From NCBI GenBank assembly GCA_026003835.1, contig BPHZ01000001.1, forward strand, positions 690,001 to 754,000: a stretch of DNA of 64,000 nucleotides, written 5' to 3'. This DNA is from Herpetosiphonaceae bacterium. GTDB taxonomy: Bacteria; Chloroflexota; Chloroflexia; Chloroflexales; Herpetosiphonaceae. A program made the position numbers and the translations under genes. The notes beneath the pieces were generated by a model. That model saw nothing but the letters and a program-made list of their open reading frames with translations. It made no database searches and was not told where the DNA came from. Shown here one piece after another: positions 1 to 8,984 of the stretch (positions are counted from its first letter, which is position 1; each line of letters begins with the position of its first letter).

Positions 1-1
1 A

Positions 2-688
2 CTACGGCATATTGAGCTGGGCGAGATCAATATCTTGAGGGCGGCGCAGCTTCAGAACGCGCCATGGGCGCACACAGTTATAGACAGCGATGCCGGGCCG
101 CTGCTGATCGCGGGTGAGATCGACGGCAGGCGGATTGCTGTCCTGACCTTCGATCTGCACGAATCAGATCTGCCGCTTAGCCCGGCATTTCCGCTGTTGA
201 TCTCGAACCTGATCGGCTACCTGGCTCCTGGCAGCGGGGGCGAGGCGGCACAGATCCGCCCAGGCGAGCCGCTGTCTATTCCAACCGGCGATCTGGCAAC
301 AGCGGCGCGTGTGACCTACCCCAACGGCGACGAAGAGATGATCGAGCCTGACGATGGCGTGGTTGTCGTGGCTGCAACGCAGCAGATCGGTATCTACCAG
401 GTCGAGCTGTTACAGGATGGAGAGGTCATTCGCAGCATCAACTATGTTGCTAACCCCTACAGCGAGAGCGAGGCACACATCACGCCGATTACGGTCCTTC
501 CGATCAGAGAGGCGGGCGGTGGCATCGTGGGCAGGGAGATCGATAAAGAAGGGCGCGACGAGTGGTGGCGGCCGCTGGCGTTGGTAGCGCTGCTGGTGTT
601 GATTGTTGAGTGGCTTGTCGCCCATAGGGGTGGTGTGGCACGGCTGCGGAGACGAGTCTCGGGGTTGGGGTCTCGGGTCTCCAATTAG
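2..688 (+). CDS. C-terminal part of a BatA/VWA-type membrane protein (5' end cut by window)
   Basis: The frame is open to the left edge, so the gene begins outside the window; the first possible internal start (TTG at 35) is not a convincing start. The visible part has the block GRRIAVLTFDLHESDLPL followed by FPLLISNLIGYL, which I know from the C-terminal half of BatA/von Willebrand A membrane proteins that sit in pairs. A beta-rich domain follows, then one membrane helix near the C-terminus (about 20 residues before an Arg-rich tail, LALVALLVLIVEWLV). The next gene, 75 bp downstream on the same strand, is a VWA protein of the same class, which supports the pairing. The exact function is unknown; a role in envelope or MoxR-linked protein assembly is family-level inference only. 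Confidence 0.7.
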   Translation, partial: LRHIELGEINILRAAQLQNAPWAHTVIDSDAGPLLIAGEIDGRRIAVLTFDLHESDLPLSPAFPLLISNLIGYLAPGSGGEAAQIRPGEPLSIPTGDLATAARVTYPNGDEEMIEPDDGVVVVAATQQIGIYQVELLQDGEVIRSINYVANPYSESEAHITPITVLPIREAGGGIVGREIDKEGRDEWWRPLALVALLVLIVEWLVAHRGGVARLRRRVSGLGSRVSN

Positions 689-763
689 CGGCCATAACAT
701 CAAGTTTCAAGCCCGCTGTTAGGCACAAGAGTAGGCTAACAGCTCGGAGCAAGGGCTGATTCA

Positions 764-3682
764 ATGGGTATCTCGTTTGTCGATCCAATCTACCTGATCT
801 TGCTGGCGCTGATTCCGCCGATGTGGCTGGTAGCTATCCAGGCCGGGAGACTGCGCGGACGACGGCGCTGGCTGGCGTTGGGACTGCGTACTCTACTGAT
901 GCTGTCGCTGATCCTGAGCCTGGCCGGCGCACAGCTCGTTCAGCCCGTGCGTGAGCTCACGACCGTTTTTCTTATCGATAGCTCCGATTCTGTATCGCCG
1001 GCCCAGCGCGCGGAGGCCGAAGCCTTTGTCGAGGCGGCGCTGCAGGCGATGAGGCCCGGCGACAGGGCGGCAGTGGTGGTCTTCGGCGAGAACGCACTGG
1101 TTGAGCGCGCGCCCTCAGACGAGCGTCGCCTCGGACGCATCCAATCGGTCCCGGTGGCGGCGCGCACCAACATTGCCGAGGCGCTCAACCTTGGGCTGGC
1201 GCTGTTCCCCTCTGACACGCAGAAGCGCATCGTACTCCTCTCGGATGGCGGCGAGAACCAGGGCCGGGCGCTTGAAGCGCTAAGGCTAGCACAGTCGCGC
1301 AATATTCCTATCGATATCGTGCCGCTGGGCGAGGCCGCCGGGGGCAGCGAAGCGGCAGTAGTCGAGCTACGCTCAGTCTCGCGAGCGCGCAAAGGGCAGG
1401 CGATCGAGTTGGTCGCCAGGGTGGAGAGCAACACTGCCCAGCGCGCCCGTCTGCGTTTTCTTGCGGATAACGCCGTGCTAACGGAGCAGCAGGTCGATAT
1501 TCCCGTTGGCTCCTCAAGTTTTACGGCGACAGTCGTCGTACGCGATGAGGGTTATCGCCGTTATAGCGCCGAACTATTGCCGGAGCAGGATACGCGGCCG
1601 CAGAATAACGAGGCCGCGGCATTGGTCGAAGTCGAAGGGCCACCGCGTGTGCTGATCATCGAGGGGGCACCGGGCGAGAGCGGCAATCTAGCCAGCGCGC
1701 TTGAAGCAGCACAGCTGACGCCTGTCGTTATACCGCCGTCGGGCATCCCGGCGGATCTGCCCGGCCTTGCAGACTATGAAGTGGTGGTGTTGGCAAACGT
1801 ACCAGCGCGGGATCTGCCAACATCGTCTCAGGAAGCGCTGCGCTCGTTCGTGCGCGATCTTGGCCGGGGGCTGGTCATGATCGGCGGCACGCAGAGCTAC
1901 GGGGTCGGCGGCTATACCAACACACCTGTTGAGGAAGCGCTGCCGGTCTATATGGATGTCCGTAATCGCCAGCAGCGGCCGGATATCGCCATCGTCTTCG
2001 TCATCGATAAATCCGGGAGTATGGATGCCTGCCACTGCGAAGGCGGCGATATGTCGCGCCGCAACAGCGGTGTGCCGAAAATCGACATTGCCAAAGACGC
2101 CGTCTCACAGGCAACGGCAGTGCTAGGCAAGAATGATAAGGTCGGCGTTGTCGCATTCGACGATAGCGCCCACTGGGTGCTCAAGACAACGCAACTTCCC
2201 GACCAGCAGACGATCCAGGATGCCCTGGCGCCAACGACCGCCAATGGCGGCACCAATGTTGCCAGCGGTCTCCTGGCCGCAGAGGAATCGCTGCTTGCCA
2301 CCGACGCAAAGATCAAGCATGTCATCCTGCTGACGGATGGCTGGTCGCGTGGCGGCGACCAGACCGGCACGGCGCAGCGTATGCGCGATGAGGGCATTAC
2401 CCTCTCAGTGGTTGCCGCCGGCAGCGGCTCGGCCGATTACCTGGCGAAGCTGGCGGAGGCGGGCGGGGGCCGCTATTACAATGCCCGCTCGATGGATGAT
2501 GTACCTCAGATCTTCCTGGAGGAGACAATCCAGGCCGTTGGCACCTATATCATCGAGGAGACATTTACGCCGGCTTACGCCGAGCGCAGCCCCATTCTTG
2601 ACGGCCTGGAGCAAGGGCTCCCGCCCCTGCGTGGCTATAATGGATCGAGCGAGAAAGAACAGGCGCGAGTCATTCTCGTCGGCGTTGACGGCGCGCCTGT
2701 TCTGGCGCAGTGGCAGTATGGTCTTGGGCGCAGCGTGGCCTGGACCTCGGATATGAAGGGTAAGTGGGCGATCGACTGGGTGCGCTGGAACGAGTTTCCG
2801 CGCTTTGCCGCCCAGTTAGTTGGCTGGACGCTGCCCGCCGTTCGATCGGATACCATCAGCGTTGAGCCTGCGTTGGTCGGCGGCGACGTGGAGATCAACG
2901 TGGCCGCTGTAAACGAAGACGGCAGCCCGATGACAGGCTTGCGGGTGCAGGCGACGATCGTCGGCGGAGGAGTACCGCAGCCGGTTGAGCTGCGCGAGGT
3001 AGCGCCCGGTCGCTACCTTGCTCGTACCGCCAGCCCAGCTTCCGGCACCTACCTTATTCAGGTAGGGGGCGTGGATGAGAACGGTAAACCAATTTTTGTC
3101 CAAACCAGCGGCCTGATCGTACCTTACTCACCCGAGTACCGGCAGGGCCAGTCGAATCCTGCGCTGCTGCGCGCGCTGGCTGAAGGCAGTGGCGGGCGCG
3201 AGCTGCAAGAGGCGACGGCTGCCTTCGACCACAACCTGGCGGCGGTTCAACGGGCGCTGCCAATAAGTACCCCATTACTGCTTCTTGCGCTATTGCTGCT
3301 ACCACTGGATATTGCAATCCGGCGTATTTCAATGCGCTGGCGGGACGTAGCGGCAGCGCGTGCGGCGCGTGCAGCACAGCGGCAGCGAGAGGCAGCGCCA
3401 ATCCCAACGGTAGGCGCTCTGCAGCAGGCAAAGGCGCGGGCTCAACGCAGGATGAGCGGCGCAGAGACGCCACCGCCGATTGCCAGTGGAGAGGACGTGG
3501 CGGCAGCAGCGCCGGCCCAAGAACAGCCAGCGCAGTCGCCAGCGGCGCGACAGAGTGAGCCGACGAAGCCCTTAGCATCCCCGGCACCGGAGCAGCCTGC
3601 TCAACCGCAACCCTCACTAGACGAGATCACCGATCCGCTGGAGCGACTGCGAGCGGCCAAGCAGCGTGCAAGGCGACGCTAG
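764..3682 (+). CDS. Membrane protein with two von Willebrand A domains and a glutamine-amidotransferase-like domain
   Basis: 972 aa. Two N-terminal membrane helices (residues about 7-25 and 38-58) are followed by a first VWA domain whose MIDAS motif is DSSDS (about residue 72). A GATase1-like domain without obvious catalytic residues follows (GLVMIGGTQSYGVGGY, near residue 370). A second VWA domain has the canonical DKSGSM motif near residue 415. A beta-sandwich region and a last membrane helix (STPLLLLALLLLPLDIA) come before a Pro/Ala/Gln-rich cytoplasmic tail. This N-terminal TM-VWA-GATase order is typical of BatA/BatB-like proteins found in pairs; the upstream partial gene is the likely partner. 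Substrate unknown. A hairpin terminator follows the stop, so the pair probably ends a transcription unit. Confidence 0.85.
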   Translation: MGISFVDPIYLILLALIPPMWLVAIQAGRLRGRRRWLALGLRTLLMLSLILSLAGAQLVQPVRELTTVFLIDSSDSVSPAQRAEAEAFVEAALQAMRPGDRAAVVVFGENALVERAPSDERRLGRIQSVPVAARTNIAEALNLGLALFPSDTQKRIVLLSDGGENQGRALEALRLAQSRNIPIDIVPLGEAAGGSEAAVVELRSVSRARKGQAIELVARVESNTAQRARLRFLADNAVLTEQQVDIPVGSSSFTATVVVRDEGYRRYSAELLPEQDTRPQNNEAAALVEVEGPPRVLIIEGAPGESGNLASALEAAQLTPVVIPPSGIPADLPGLADYEVVVLANVPARDLPTSSQEALRSFVRDLGRGLVMIGGTQSYGVGGYTNTPVEEALPVYMDVRNRQQRPDIAIVFVIDKSGSMDACHCEGGDMSRRNSGVPKIDIAKDAVSQATAVLGKNDKVGVVAFDDSAHWVLKTTQLPDQQTIQDALAPTTANGGTNVASGLLAAEESLLATDAKIKHVILLTDGWSRGGDQTGTAQRMRDEGITLSVVAAGSGSADYLAKLAEAGGGRYYNARSMDDVPQIFLEETIQAVGTYIIEETFTPAYAERSPILDGLEQGLPPLRGYNGSSEKEQARVILVGVDGAPVLAQWQYGLGRSVAWTSDMKGKWAIDWVRWNEFPRFAAQLVGWTLPAVRSDTISVEPALVGGDVEINVAAVNEDGSPMTGLRVQATIVGGGVPQPVELREVAPGRYLARTASPASGTYLIQVGGVDENGKPIFVQTSGLIVPYSPEYRQGQSNPALLRALAEGSGGRELQEATAAFDHNLAAVQRALPISTPLLLLALLLLPLDIAIRRISMRWRDVAAARAARAAQRQREAAPIPTVGALQQAKARAQRRMSGAETPPPIASGEDVAAAAPAQEQPAQSPAARQSEPTKPLASPAPEQPAQPQPSLDEITDPLERLRAAKQRARRR

Positions 3683-3773
3683 AGCGGCATCGGGCCGGAT
3701 GGCCTGATGCCTCCTCCAATTCTTCCCTTTCCAATGCGCAGCTTCTGTTTCCCATCCGGCGTGGAGAGCCGTT

Positions 3774-3798
3774 GCATACCCTGGAGAGCAGGGTATGC
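3774..3798 (+). terminator. Hairpin downstream of the VWA gene
   Basis: GCATACCCTG and CAGGGTATGC form a perfect 10-bp stem with a 5-nt loop, 92 bp after the VWA stop codon. A second small palindrome with a short T-run (GTGCTTTTAAAGCAC) follows directly. It probably ends transcription of the VWA pair. The 290-bp interval to ileS holds this, a further hairpin near 3935-3965 and nothing else I recognise. Confidence 0.6.
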
Positions 3799-3934
3799 TT
3801 CGTGCTTTTAAAGCACTGACGCCCCCAGATTACTCTGGAGGCGCCAGTGAGAGAAGAGAGGAGAAGGAGATACTCTTAGTGTAAGGGATAAGTTGTCGAA
3901 TTGCAATTGTGAAGCCTATCCCCCCTAGGGGTGA

Positions 3935-3965
3935 GTTGGTATCCCCTCTGTGGGGGATATCCAAC
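3935..3965 (-). terminator. Hairpin just downstream of ileS
   Basis: A 12-bp stem with one bulged base (GTTGGTATCCCC against the complementary arm at 3953-3965) lies 9 bp past the ileS stop codon on the minus strand. No strong T-run is seen on that side, so factor-independent termination is likely but not certain. Confidence 0.45.
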
Positions 3966-3973
3966 TAGGACCA

Positions 3974-6900
3974 TTAGAACTTGCGCACGCCGACGGTCAA
4001 TTGCTGGCCGCCAAGCTCGGCTTCGACGGTGTGCGCGCCGGCCTCAGGTGGTCCAACCGTCAGCGATTCCGCCAGAGTCTCCGAGCGGATATAGTCGCCG
4101 TAGGTCTGCAGCACCGGCTGTACGCCATCACCATCCCGCGGCTGCACCGTCACGCTGATGCGGTCGACGATATCAAAATCGGCGGCTTTGCGCGCATCCT
4201 GAATGATACGTACCAAATCGCGGGCCTGGCCTTCCAGCACCAGCTGCGGCGTCAGGGTGGTATTGAACGCTACGAGCAGACCGCCGCTTTCAGCGACGGC
4301 GTAACCCTCCGGCGAGCGTGCCTCAAGTAGAACCTCGTTTGGCTCAAGGTGCAGGAGCTGGCCGTCCACCCTCAGCTCAAAAGGCTGGCCTGCCTCGACC
4401 GCGTGAGCGGCCGCCGTCGCCGCCTCGCCGCTCAACGATTCCAGCGCCGCCTTGAGCTTGGGTACCAGCTTGCCGTACTTCTTGCCGACAACCGGTAGAT
4501 TTGGCTTGAAGCGATACTCGACCAGCCCGTCGCCGACGCCAAGGAAGCGCACGCTCTTGACATTCAGCTCGTCGCGTAGCTCGTCCTCAAAGCGGCGCAG
4601 ACCCTCACCGCCGCGTGGAGCGCGTACCAGAAGCTCGCTGAGCGGCTGGCGGATGCGTATGCCCGCATTGCGGCGGGCGGCACGACCGAGGCTGACGGCC
4701 TCTAGCAGAAGGTCCATATCAGCCAGCAGCTGCTGGTCGATCAGCGCTTCGTTGACTTCCGGCCAGCTCGCCAGGTGGACACTCTCGGGCGCGTTTGAGT
4801 CGTGCTCCGCGACCAGGTTGCGGTAGAGCGCCTCGCTGACGAAGGGCATAAATGGCGCCAGCAGGCGCGCCAGCGTCGTCAGACAGGTGTAGAGCGTTAC
4901 GTAGGCCGCCTGCTTGTCGGCGTCATTCTCGGCTTTCCAGAAGCGGCGGCGGTTGCGGCGCACATACCAATTCGAGAGATCCTCGACAAAGCGCTCGATC
5001 TCCTTAGCCGGCCCGTGGATATCGTAGTCGTCGAGCATGGCTGTGACATCGCGCACCAGCATATTCAGACGCCCCAGCGCCCAGCGATCGATCAACTGGA
5101 GCGATGCCGGAGGCAACGTCTCAACCGGATTTGCCCCAACCGGAGGCTTCCAGCCATCCAGGTTGGCGTAGGTGACGAAGAACGCATAGGTGTTCCAGAG
5201 CGTCAGCATAAACTGGCGCAGCATCTCGCCGACGTGCTCGGGGGCAAAGCGGCGCGGGTTATAGGGCGGCGCCGAAGCGTACATATACCAGCGTGTTGCG
5301 TCCGCCCCATAGTTGTCCAACAGCTGCCAGGGGTCGACAACATTGCCGCGCGACTTCGACATCTTCTCGCCGTTGATATCGAGAATATGACCCAGGCAGA
5401 TCACATTCTTGAACGCCGACCGGTCGAAGAGCAGCGTCGAGACGGCGTGGAGGGTGTAGAACCAGCCGCGTGTCTGATCGATCGCCTCAGAGATGAAATC
5501 CGCCTGACCGGCGACCTCGAAGATCTCCTGATTTTCGAAGGGATAATGCCACTGCGCCACCGGCATCGCTCCCGAGTCGAACCAACAATCGGCTACATCA
5601 GGGACACGGCGGGCCGTTCCCGAGTCGCACTTGGTGCAGGGCCAGGTCACCTCGTCGACATACGGTCTGTGCAGATCCAGTCCCTGAACATCGCGACCGG
5701 CGCGCTCTGACAGCTCCTGCAGCGAGCCGACCACCTCGGTATGGCCGCACGAGTCGCACACCCAGATTGGCAGCGGCGTGCCCCAGTAGCGCTCGCGGCT
5801 CAGCGCCCAGTCGATGTTGTTCTCCAGCCAGTTACCGAAGCGGCCGTTCTTGATGTGCTCGGGTACCCAGTGGATCTGCTGATTGTTCGCCAGCAGCCGC
5901 TCTTTCTTTGCCGTGGTGCGGATATACCACGACGGCTTGGCATAGTAGAGCAGAGGCGTTTTGCAGCGCCAGCAGAACGGGTAGGCGTGGCTTACGCGGC
6001 CCGAGCGGAAGAGCAGCCCGCGCTCCTTGAGGTTGCGAGTGATGACTGGATCGGCCTCCTTGAAGAACATGCCGCCGAAGCCCAGCTCGTTGAACTCGGG
6101 CAGCACATTCCCTGCCAGGTCCACGGAGAAGAGCGTGGGCAGGCCATACTTGCGGCCGATCTCCAGGTCGCCGTACGCCGGCGCGATATGTACGATGCCG
6201 GTGCCGTCCTCCAGCGAGACGAAATCGTCGACCACAACGCGGTACGCCTGCGCCAGATCGACCGTCTCACCCTGACCGGGCACGCCGGCGAACAGGTTTT
6301 CATAGCGTGCGCCATACAGCGAGTCGCCCTCGAAGGTTGCCAGCACCCGGTAGGTATTCTCGCCCAGCACCTGCTGTGCAAGCGCCTCTGCAAGCACCAA
6401 CCTTTCAGGCTCTTTGCCGCCGGTGTACTCAGCCAGCACATAACTGGCGCCCGGCTTGACCGCCAGAGCAGCATTGGCCGGCAACGTCCAGGGCGTGGTT
6501 GTCCAGGCCAGGAACGAGGCGCCTGCCAGCTGCTCGTCCAGCGCATGGCCGCTCGGCTGGTAGCGGAAGCGCACCCATACCGAGGGATCGTCGACGTTAT
6601 CCTCGAACCCCAGCGAAACCTCATGGTCCGAGAGCGAGGTACCGCAGCGCGGGCAATGCATCGTTACCTTGTAGTCGCGGAAGAGCAGCCCATGCTCCCA
6701 GAAACTCTTCAGGATCCACCAAAGCGACTCGATATACTCATTATGATAGGTAACGTAGGGATGCTCCAGGTCGATCCAGAAGGCGATACGGTTGGTCATG
6801 CGCTCCCATTCCTGGATGTAGCGCCAGACGCTCGCCTTGCAGGCCTGGTTGAACTGGGCGATCCCATAGCGCTCGATATCCGGCTTGCCGTTGAAGCCCA

Positions 6901-7204
6901 ACTCCTTCTCGACCTCGATCTCGACCGGCAGCCCGTGGGTATCCCATCCGCCGCGCGCGCCGACGACATACTCGCCGCGCATGCGATGGTAGCGGATAAC
7001 AATATCTTTGCTGGCCCGTGCTTCGACGTGGTGGACTCCCGGCCGGCCATTGGCTGTCGGCGGCCCCTCGAAGAAGATGAACGGGCGGGAGCGATCGCCG
7101 CTGTCGAGCACTTTCTTGACGATGTCGCGTTCTTTCCACCAGCGCTCGACTTCCTGCTCAAGCCCCGGAAACGAGACTTTTGAATCGACCTCTTTGAAGA
7201 CCAT
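3974..7204 (-). CDS. ileS: Isoleucyl-tRNA synthetase
   Basis: Charges tRNA-Ile with isoleucine in the cytosol. 1076 aa, normal for the long (eukaryote-like) IleRS group. The class I signature near residues 48-59 reads PPTANGRPGVHH, so the HIGH motif is the variant GVHH. KMSKS is intact near residue 613 (GEKMSKSRGNV). The CP1 editing domain lies between, with WTTTPWTLPAN visible. An anticodon-binding domain and a C-terminal extension follow. The ATG start is preceded by GAGGAGGTACC on the minus strand, a good ribosome site. Transcription is controlled by the T-box leader directly upstream. Confidence 0.97.
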   Translation of the reverse strand: MVFKEVDSKVSFPGLEQEVERWWKERDIVKKVLDSGDRSRPFIFFEGPPTANGRPGVHHVEARASKDIVIRYHRMRGEYVVGARGGWDTHGLPVEIEVEKELGFNGKPDIERYGIAQFNQACKASVWRYIQEWERMTNRIAFWIDLEHPYVTYHNEYIESLWWILKSFWEHGLLFRDYKVTMHCPRCGTSLSDHEVSLGFEDNVDDPSVWVRFRYQPSGHALDEQLAGASFLAWTTTPWTLPANAALAVKPGASYVLAEYTGGKEPERLVLAEALAQQVLGENTYRVLATFEGDSLYGARYENLFAGVPGQGETVDLAQAYRVVVDDFVSLEDGTGIVHIAPAYGDLEIGRKYGLPTLFSVDLAGNVLPEFNELGFGGMFFKEADPVITRNLKERGLLFRSGRVSHAYPFCWRCKTPLLYYAKPSWYIRTTAKKERLLANNQQIHWVPEHIKNGRFGNWLENNIDWALSRERYWGTPLPIWVCDSCGHTEVVGSLQELSERAGRDVQGLDLHRPYVDEVTWPCTKCDSGTARRVPDVADCWFDSGAMPVAQWHYPFENQEIFEVAGQADFISEAIDQTRGWFYTLHAVSTLLFDRSAFKNVICLGHILDINGEKMSKSRGNVVDPWQLLDNYGADATRWYMYASAPPYNPRRFAPEHVGEMLRQFMLTLWNTYAFFVTYANLDGWKPPVGANPVETLPPASLQLIDRWALGRLNMLVRDVTAMLDDYDIHGPAKEIERFVEDLSNWYVRRNRRRFWKAENDADKQAAYVTLYTCLTTLARLLAPFMPFVSEALYRNLVAEHDSNAPESVHLASWPEVNEALIDQQLLADMDLLLEAVSLGRAARRNAGIRIRQPLSELLVRAPRGGEGLRRFEDELRDELNVKSVRFLGVGDGLVEYRFKPNLPVVGKKYGKLVPKLKAALESLSGEAATAAAHAVEAGQPFELRVDGQLLHLEPNEVLLEARSPEGYAVAESGGLLVAFNTTLTPQLVLEGQARDLVRIIQDARKAADFDIVDRISVTVQPRDGDGVQPVLQTYGDYIRSETLAESLTVGPPEAGAHTVEAELGGQQLTVGVRKF

Positions 7205-7308
7205 GGTACCTCCTCAATAGACCGGCTCTACCGGCCCTGTGTTTTCGGTTCTGAATGCCAGGATCGATTGGGATCCAGAACTCAGAACGTATACCAAAGC
7301 ACTAAACT

Positions 7309-7335
7309 AAAAACCCCCGCCCCCATATGGGGACG
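7309..7335 (-). terminator. T-box regulated intrinsic terminator
   Basis: On the minus strand CGTCCCC and GGGGGCG pair (one G-T) around an ATAT loop and run into GGGGG then TTTTT. This is the terminator half of the T-box switch; the CGTCCC arm overlaps the region used by the antiterminator. Confidence 0.85.
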
Positions 7336-7631
7336 AGGCGTATGGACCCCGCGGTACCACCCCGCTTGACGCTGTATCCAAACAACACAGCGTCCGCTCA
7401 GTGAGATGCCATCACATCTCCGTCCCTGTAACGTGGGACGAGTCCGGTCGGCCTACTCCCATCTGAGTTTCAAGTTGAGCTTAACACTCAAACTTGAAAC
7501 TTGCTCCAGGTTTCAGCTTTCAGCTCGGGAGGGATTTTCACCGGATGCTTGGGCGCACCTCACACCAACTGTGCGCTCGCTGATCCAATCGTCTACCGGC
7601 TACTCGTCTCCGTCAAAGCCTTTACAATGCT
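7309..7631 (-). promoter_or_regulatory. T-box riboswitch leader of ileS
   Basis: Read on the minus strand, the leader has the invariant T-box core GGGTGGTACCGCGG (plus coordinates 7349-7362) that pairs with the uncharged tRNA acceptor end. It ends in a terminator hairpin. Upstream lie Stem I landmarks: a GACGGAGACGAGTAGCC-like base near 7598-7614, an AGCGAG loop and a CCTCCCGAG strand. A candidate isoleucine specifier, ATC within GAAAATCCC, is at 7533-7535 (inference). Binding of uncharged tRNA-Ile should favour the antiterminator and switch on ileS, which fits the gene that follows. Confidence 0.93.
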
Positions 7632-7637
7632 ATAACA

Positions 7638-7666
7638 ATTGTACTACAGAGGCCAGATCACGTCAA
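7638..7666 (-). promoter_or_regulatory. Sigma70-type promoter of the ileS leader
   Basis: Minus-strand -35 TTGACG (plus 7661-7666) and -10 TACAAT (plus 7638-7643) are separated by exactly 17 nt. Transcription should start near 7631, a few bases before the T-box Stem I. Confidence 0.85.
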
Positions 7667-7712
7667 TGCGACCGCAGTCCGATCTCTGTGGCTTTATCTC
7701 CGTGGTTAGTCC

Positions 7713-8621
7713 TCACCGATCCTGAGGGGATGAGCCGCCTACCTCTATCCGCGCCAGCTGTTCCAGCGCTTTGATCAGGGCGTGGTTGCCCTCGGCGCCT
7801 GCCCCGGCGGCCTGTAAGGTGCGGTAGAGATTGAAGATCATGCTGGTGGAGAGCATCGGGACGCCCAGTTGATCGGCGGCCTGCAGCACGAGTCGCAAGT
7901 CTTTCTGCTGGAGGTCGATGGTAAAACCTGGCCGCCAGTCGCGCCTCAGCACCTGTGGTCCACGGTTGCTCAGGGTCCAGCTTCCCGCGGCGCCACCGCT
8001 TACAGCCTCCAGCACCTTCTGGAGATTCAACCCTCCCGCCTGCGCAAAGAGCAGCGCCTCAGCCATAGCCATCATCGATCCGGCCACCAGGATCTGGTTG
8101 ACCAGCTTGGTCATTTGGCCCGTGCCGATGCCGCCGATGTGCGTAATCGTTTTGCCCATCGCCTGCAATACCGGCATGGCTCGCTGGACCTGCTGCTCGT
8201 CTCCACCCACCATAATGCTCAACGTGCCGCGCTCGGCGCCCTCGCTGCCGCCGCTCACCGGAGCATCAAGCATATGGGCGCCTTTCTCCGCCAGCCTGGC
8301 GGCGATCTGCTGGGTTGTCTGCGGGCTTATCGTACTGCAGTCGATGACGAGCGTACCGGCCTGGACGCCCTCGATGACGCCTGCCTCACCGAGGATGACC
8401 GCCTCGACATCCGGTGTGTCGCTGACGCAGGTGATAATGATCGTGCTTTTTGCGGCGAGATCGACGGGAGTGGTTGCCGCCGCCGCCCCGGCTGCGACAA
8501 GCTCCTCCACCCTGCTGGCCGTGCGATTCCAGACTGTCAGCGGGAAGCCTGCCCGCAGCAGATTGCGAGCCATGCCCCGCCCCATAATTCCCAGGCCGAT
8601 AAAGCCAACGCTCTCACTCAT
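7713..8621 (-). CDS. NAD(P)-dependent beta-hydroxyacid dehydrogenase
   Basis: 302 aa, the usual length of the 3-hydroxyisobutyrate / tartronate-semialdehyde reductase family. The N-terminal Rossmann motif is GFIGLGIMGRGMARNLL. The substrate-binding loop DAPVSGGSEGA and the catalytic lysine block GQMTKLVNQ are intact. The all-alpha C-terminal domain with DLQQKDLRLVL is present. It reduces or oxidises a short beta-hydroxyacid such as tartronate semialdehyde; the exact substrate cannot be told from sequence. The start ATG has a strong GGAGG site. It stands alone between the ileS leader and the biosynthetic cluster, transcribed leftwards like both. Confidence 0.9.
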   Translation of the reverse strand: MSESVGFIGLGIMGRGMARNLLRAGFPLTVWNRTASRVEELVAAGAAAATTPVDLAAKSTIIITCVSDTPDVEAVILGEAGVIEGVQAGTLVIDCSTISPQTTQQIAARLAEKGAHMLDAPVSGGSEGAERGTLSIMVGGDEQQVQRAMPVLQAMGKTITHIGGIGTGQMTKLVNQILVAGSMMAMAEALLFAQAGGLNLQKVLEAVSGGAAGSWTLSNRGPQVLRRDWRPGFTIDLQQKDLRLVLQAADQLGVPMLSTSMIFNLYRTLQAAGAGAEGNHALIKALEQLARIEVGGSSPQDR

Positions 8622-8783
8622 ACGTCCTCCTTGTCTCTAGGTGCGAGGGATGCGATCGTATGGACCTGCTGCTGTGTTGCAGAGAGGGAGGGCGGGAAGT
8701 CCCCGATCCCTGGCGGCTGGTCCATCTAAACCGCCCTTTTTATTCTACTCGATAGAGGGAGCGCGCTGGTGTGGAGCGGGAGG

Positions 8784-8882
8784 CTATCCTTTGTAGGGGC
8801 CGCGAATTTCAGTCAGCCCACGCGTGCGTGGCTTGTCCTGGCGCTGGTTGGTCTGGATAAAGGCAAACGCTCGCTCATCCAT
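8784..8882 (-). pseudogene. Short remnant ORF with strong ribosome site (32 aa)
   Basis: The 363-bp interval between the dehydrogenase and the acyl-AMP ligase holds a 32-codon minus-strand frame. It starts at ATG 8880-8882 with an excellent AAGGAGG site and stops at 8784. The peptide contains KPRTRGLTEIRGPY, a block that looks like the N-terminus of a longer enzyme; it faintly recalls phosphosulfolactate-synthase-like proteins, which I cannot confirm. It lies 102 bp after the ligase stop on the same strand, so it may be the decayed last gene of the cluster. It could also be a real small protein. The rest of the interval shows nothing clear. Confidence 0.4.
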
Positions 8883-8984
8883 TGTTGCCTCCTTCCCTAC
8901 CTCATCTCCGGCCGATTCGTCGCTTCATTCCCGGCTGCATATCTTTGTGCTCCCTGTTGCCGTTGTACTGGGCCTGCTCAATGG

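Noticed and set aside
5741..7183. 480-aa plus-strand frame across ileS
   Set aside because: It is antisense to a clearly conserved IleRS, has no ribosome site and its translation has no recognisable domain; it follows from the GC-rich codon pattern of ileS.
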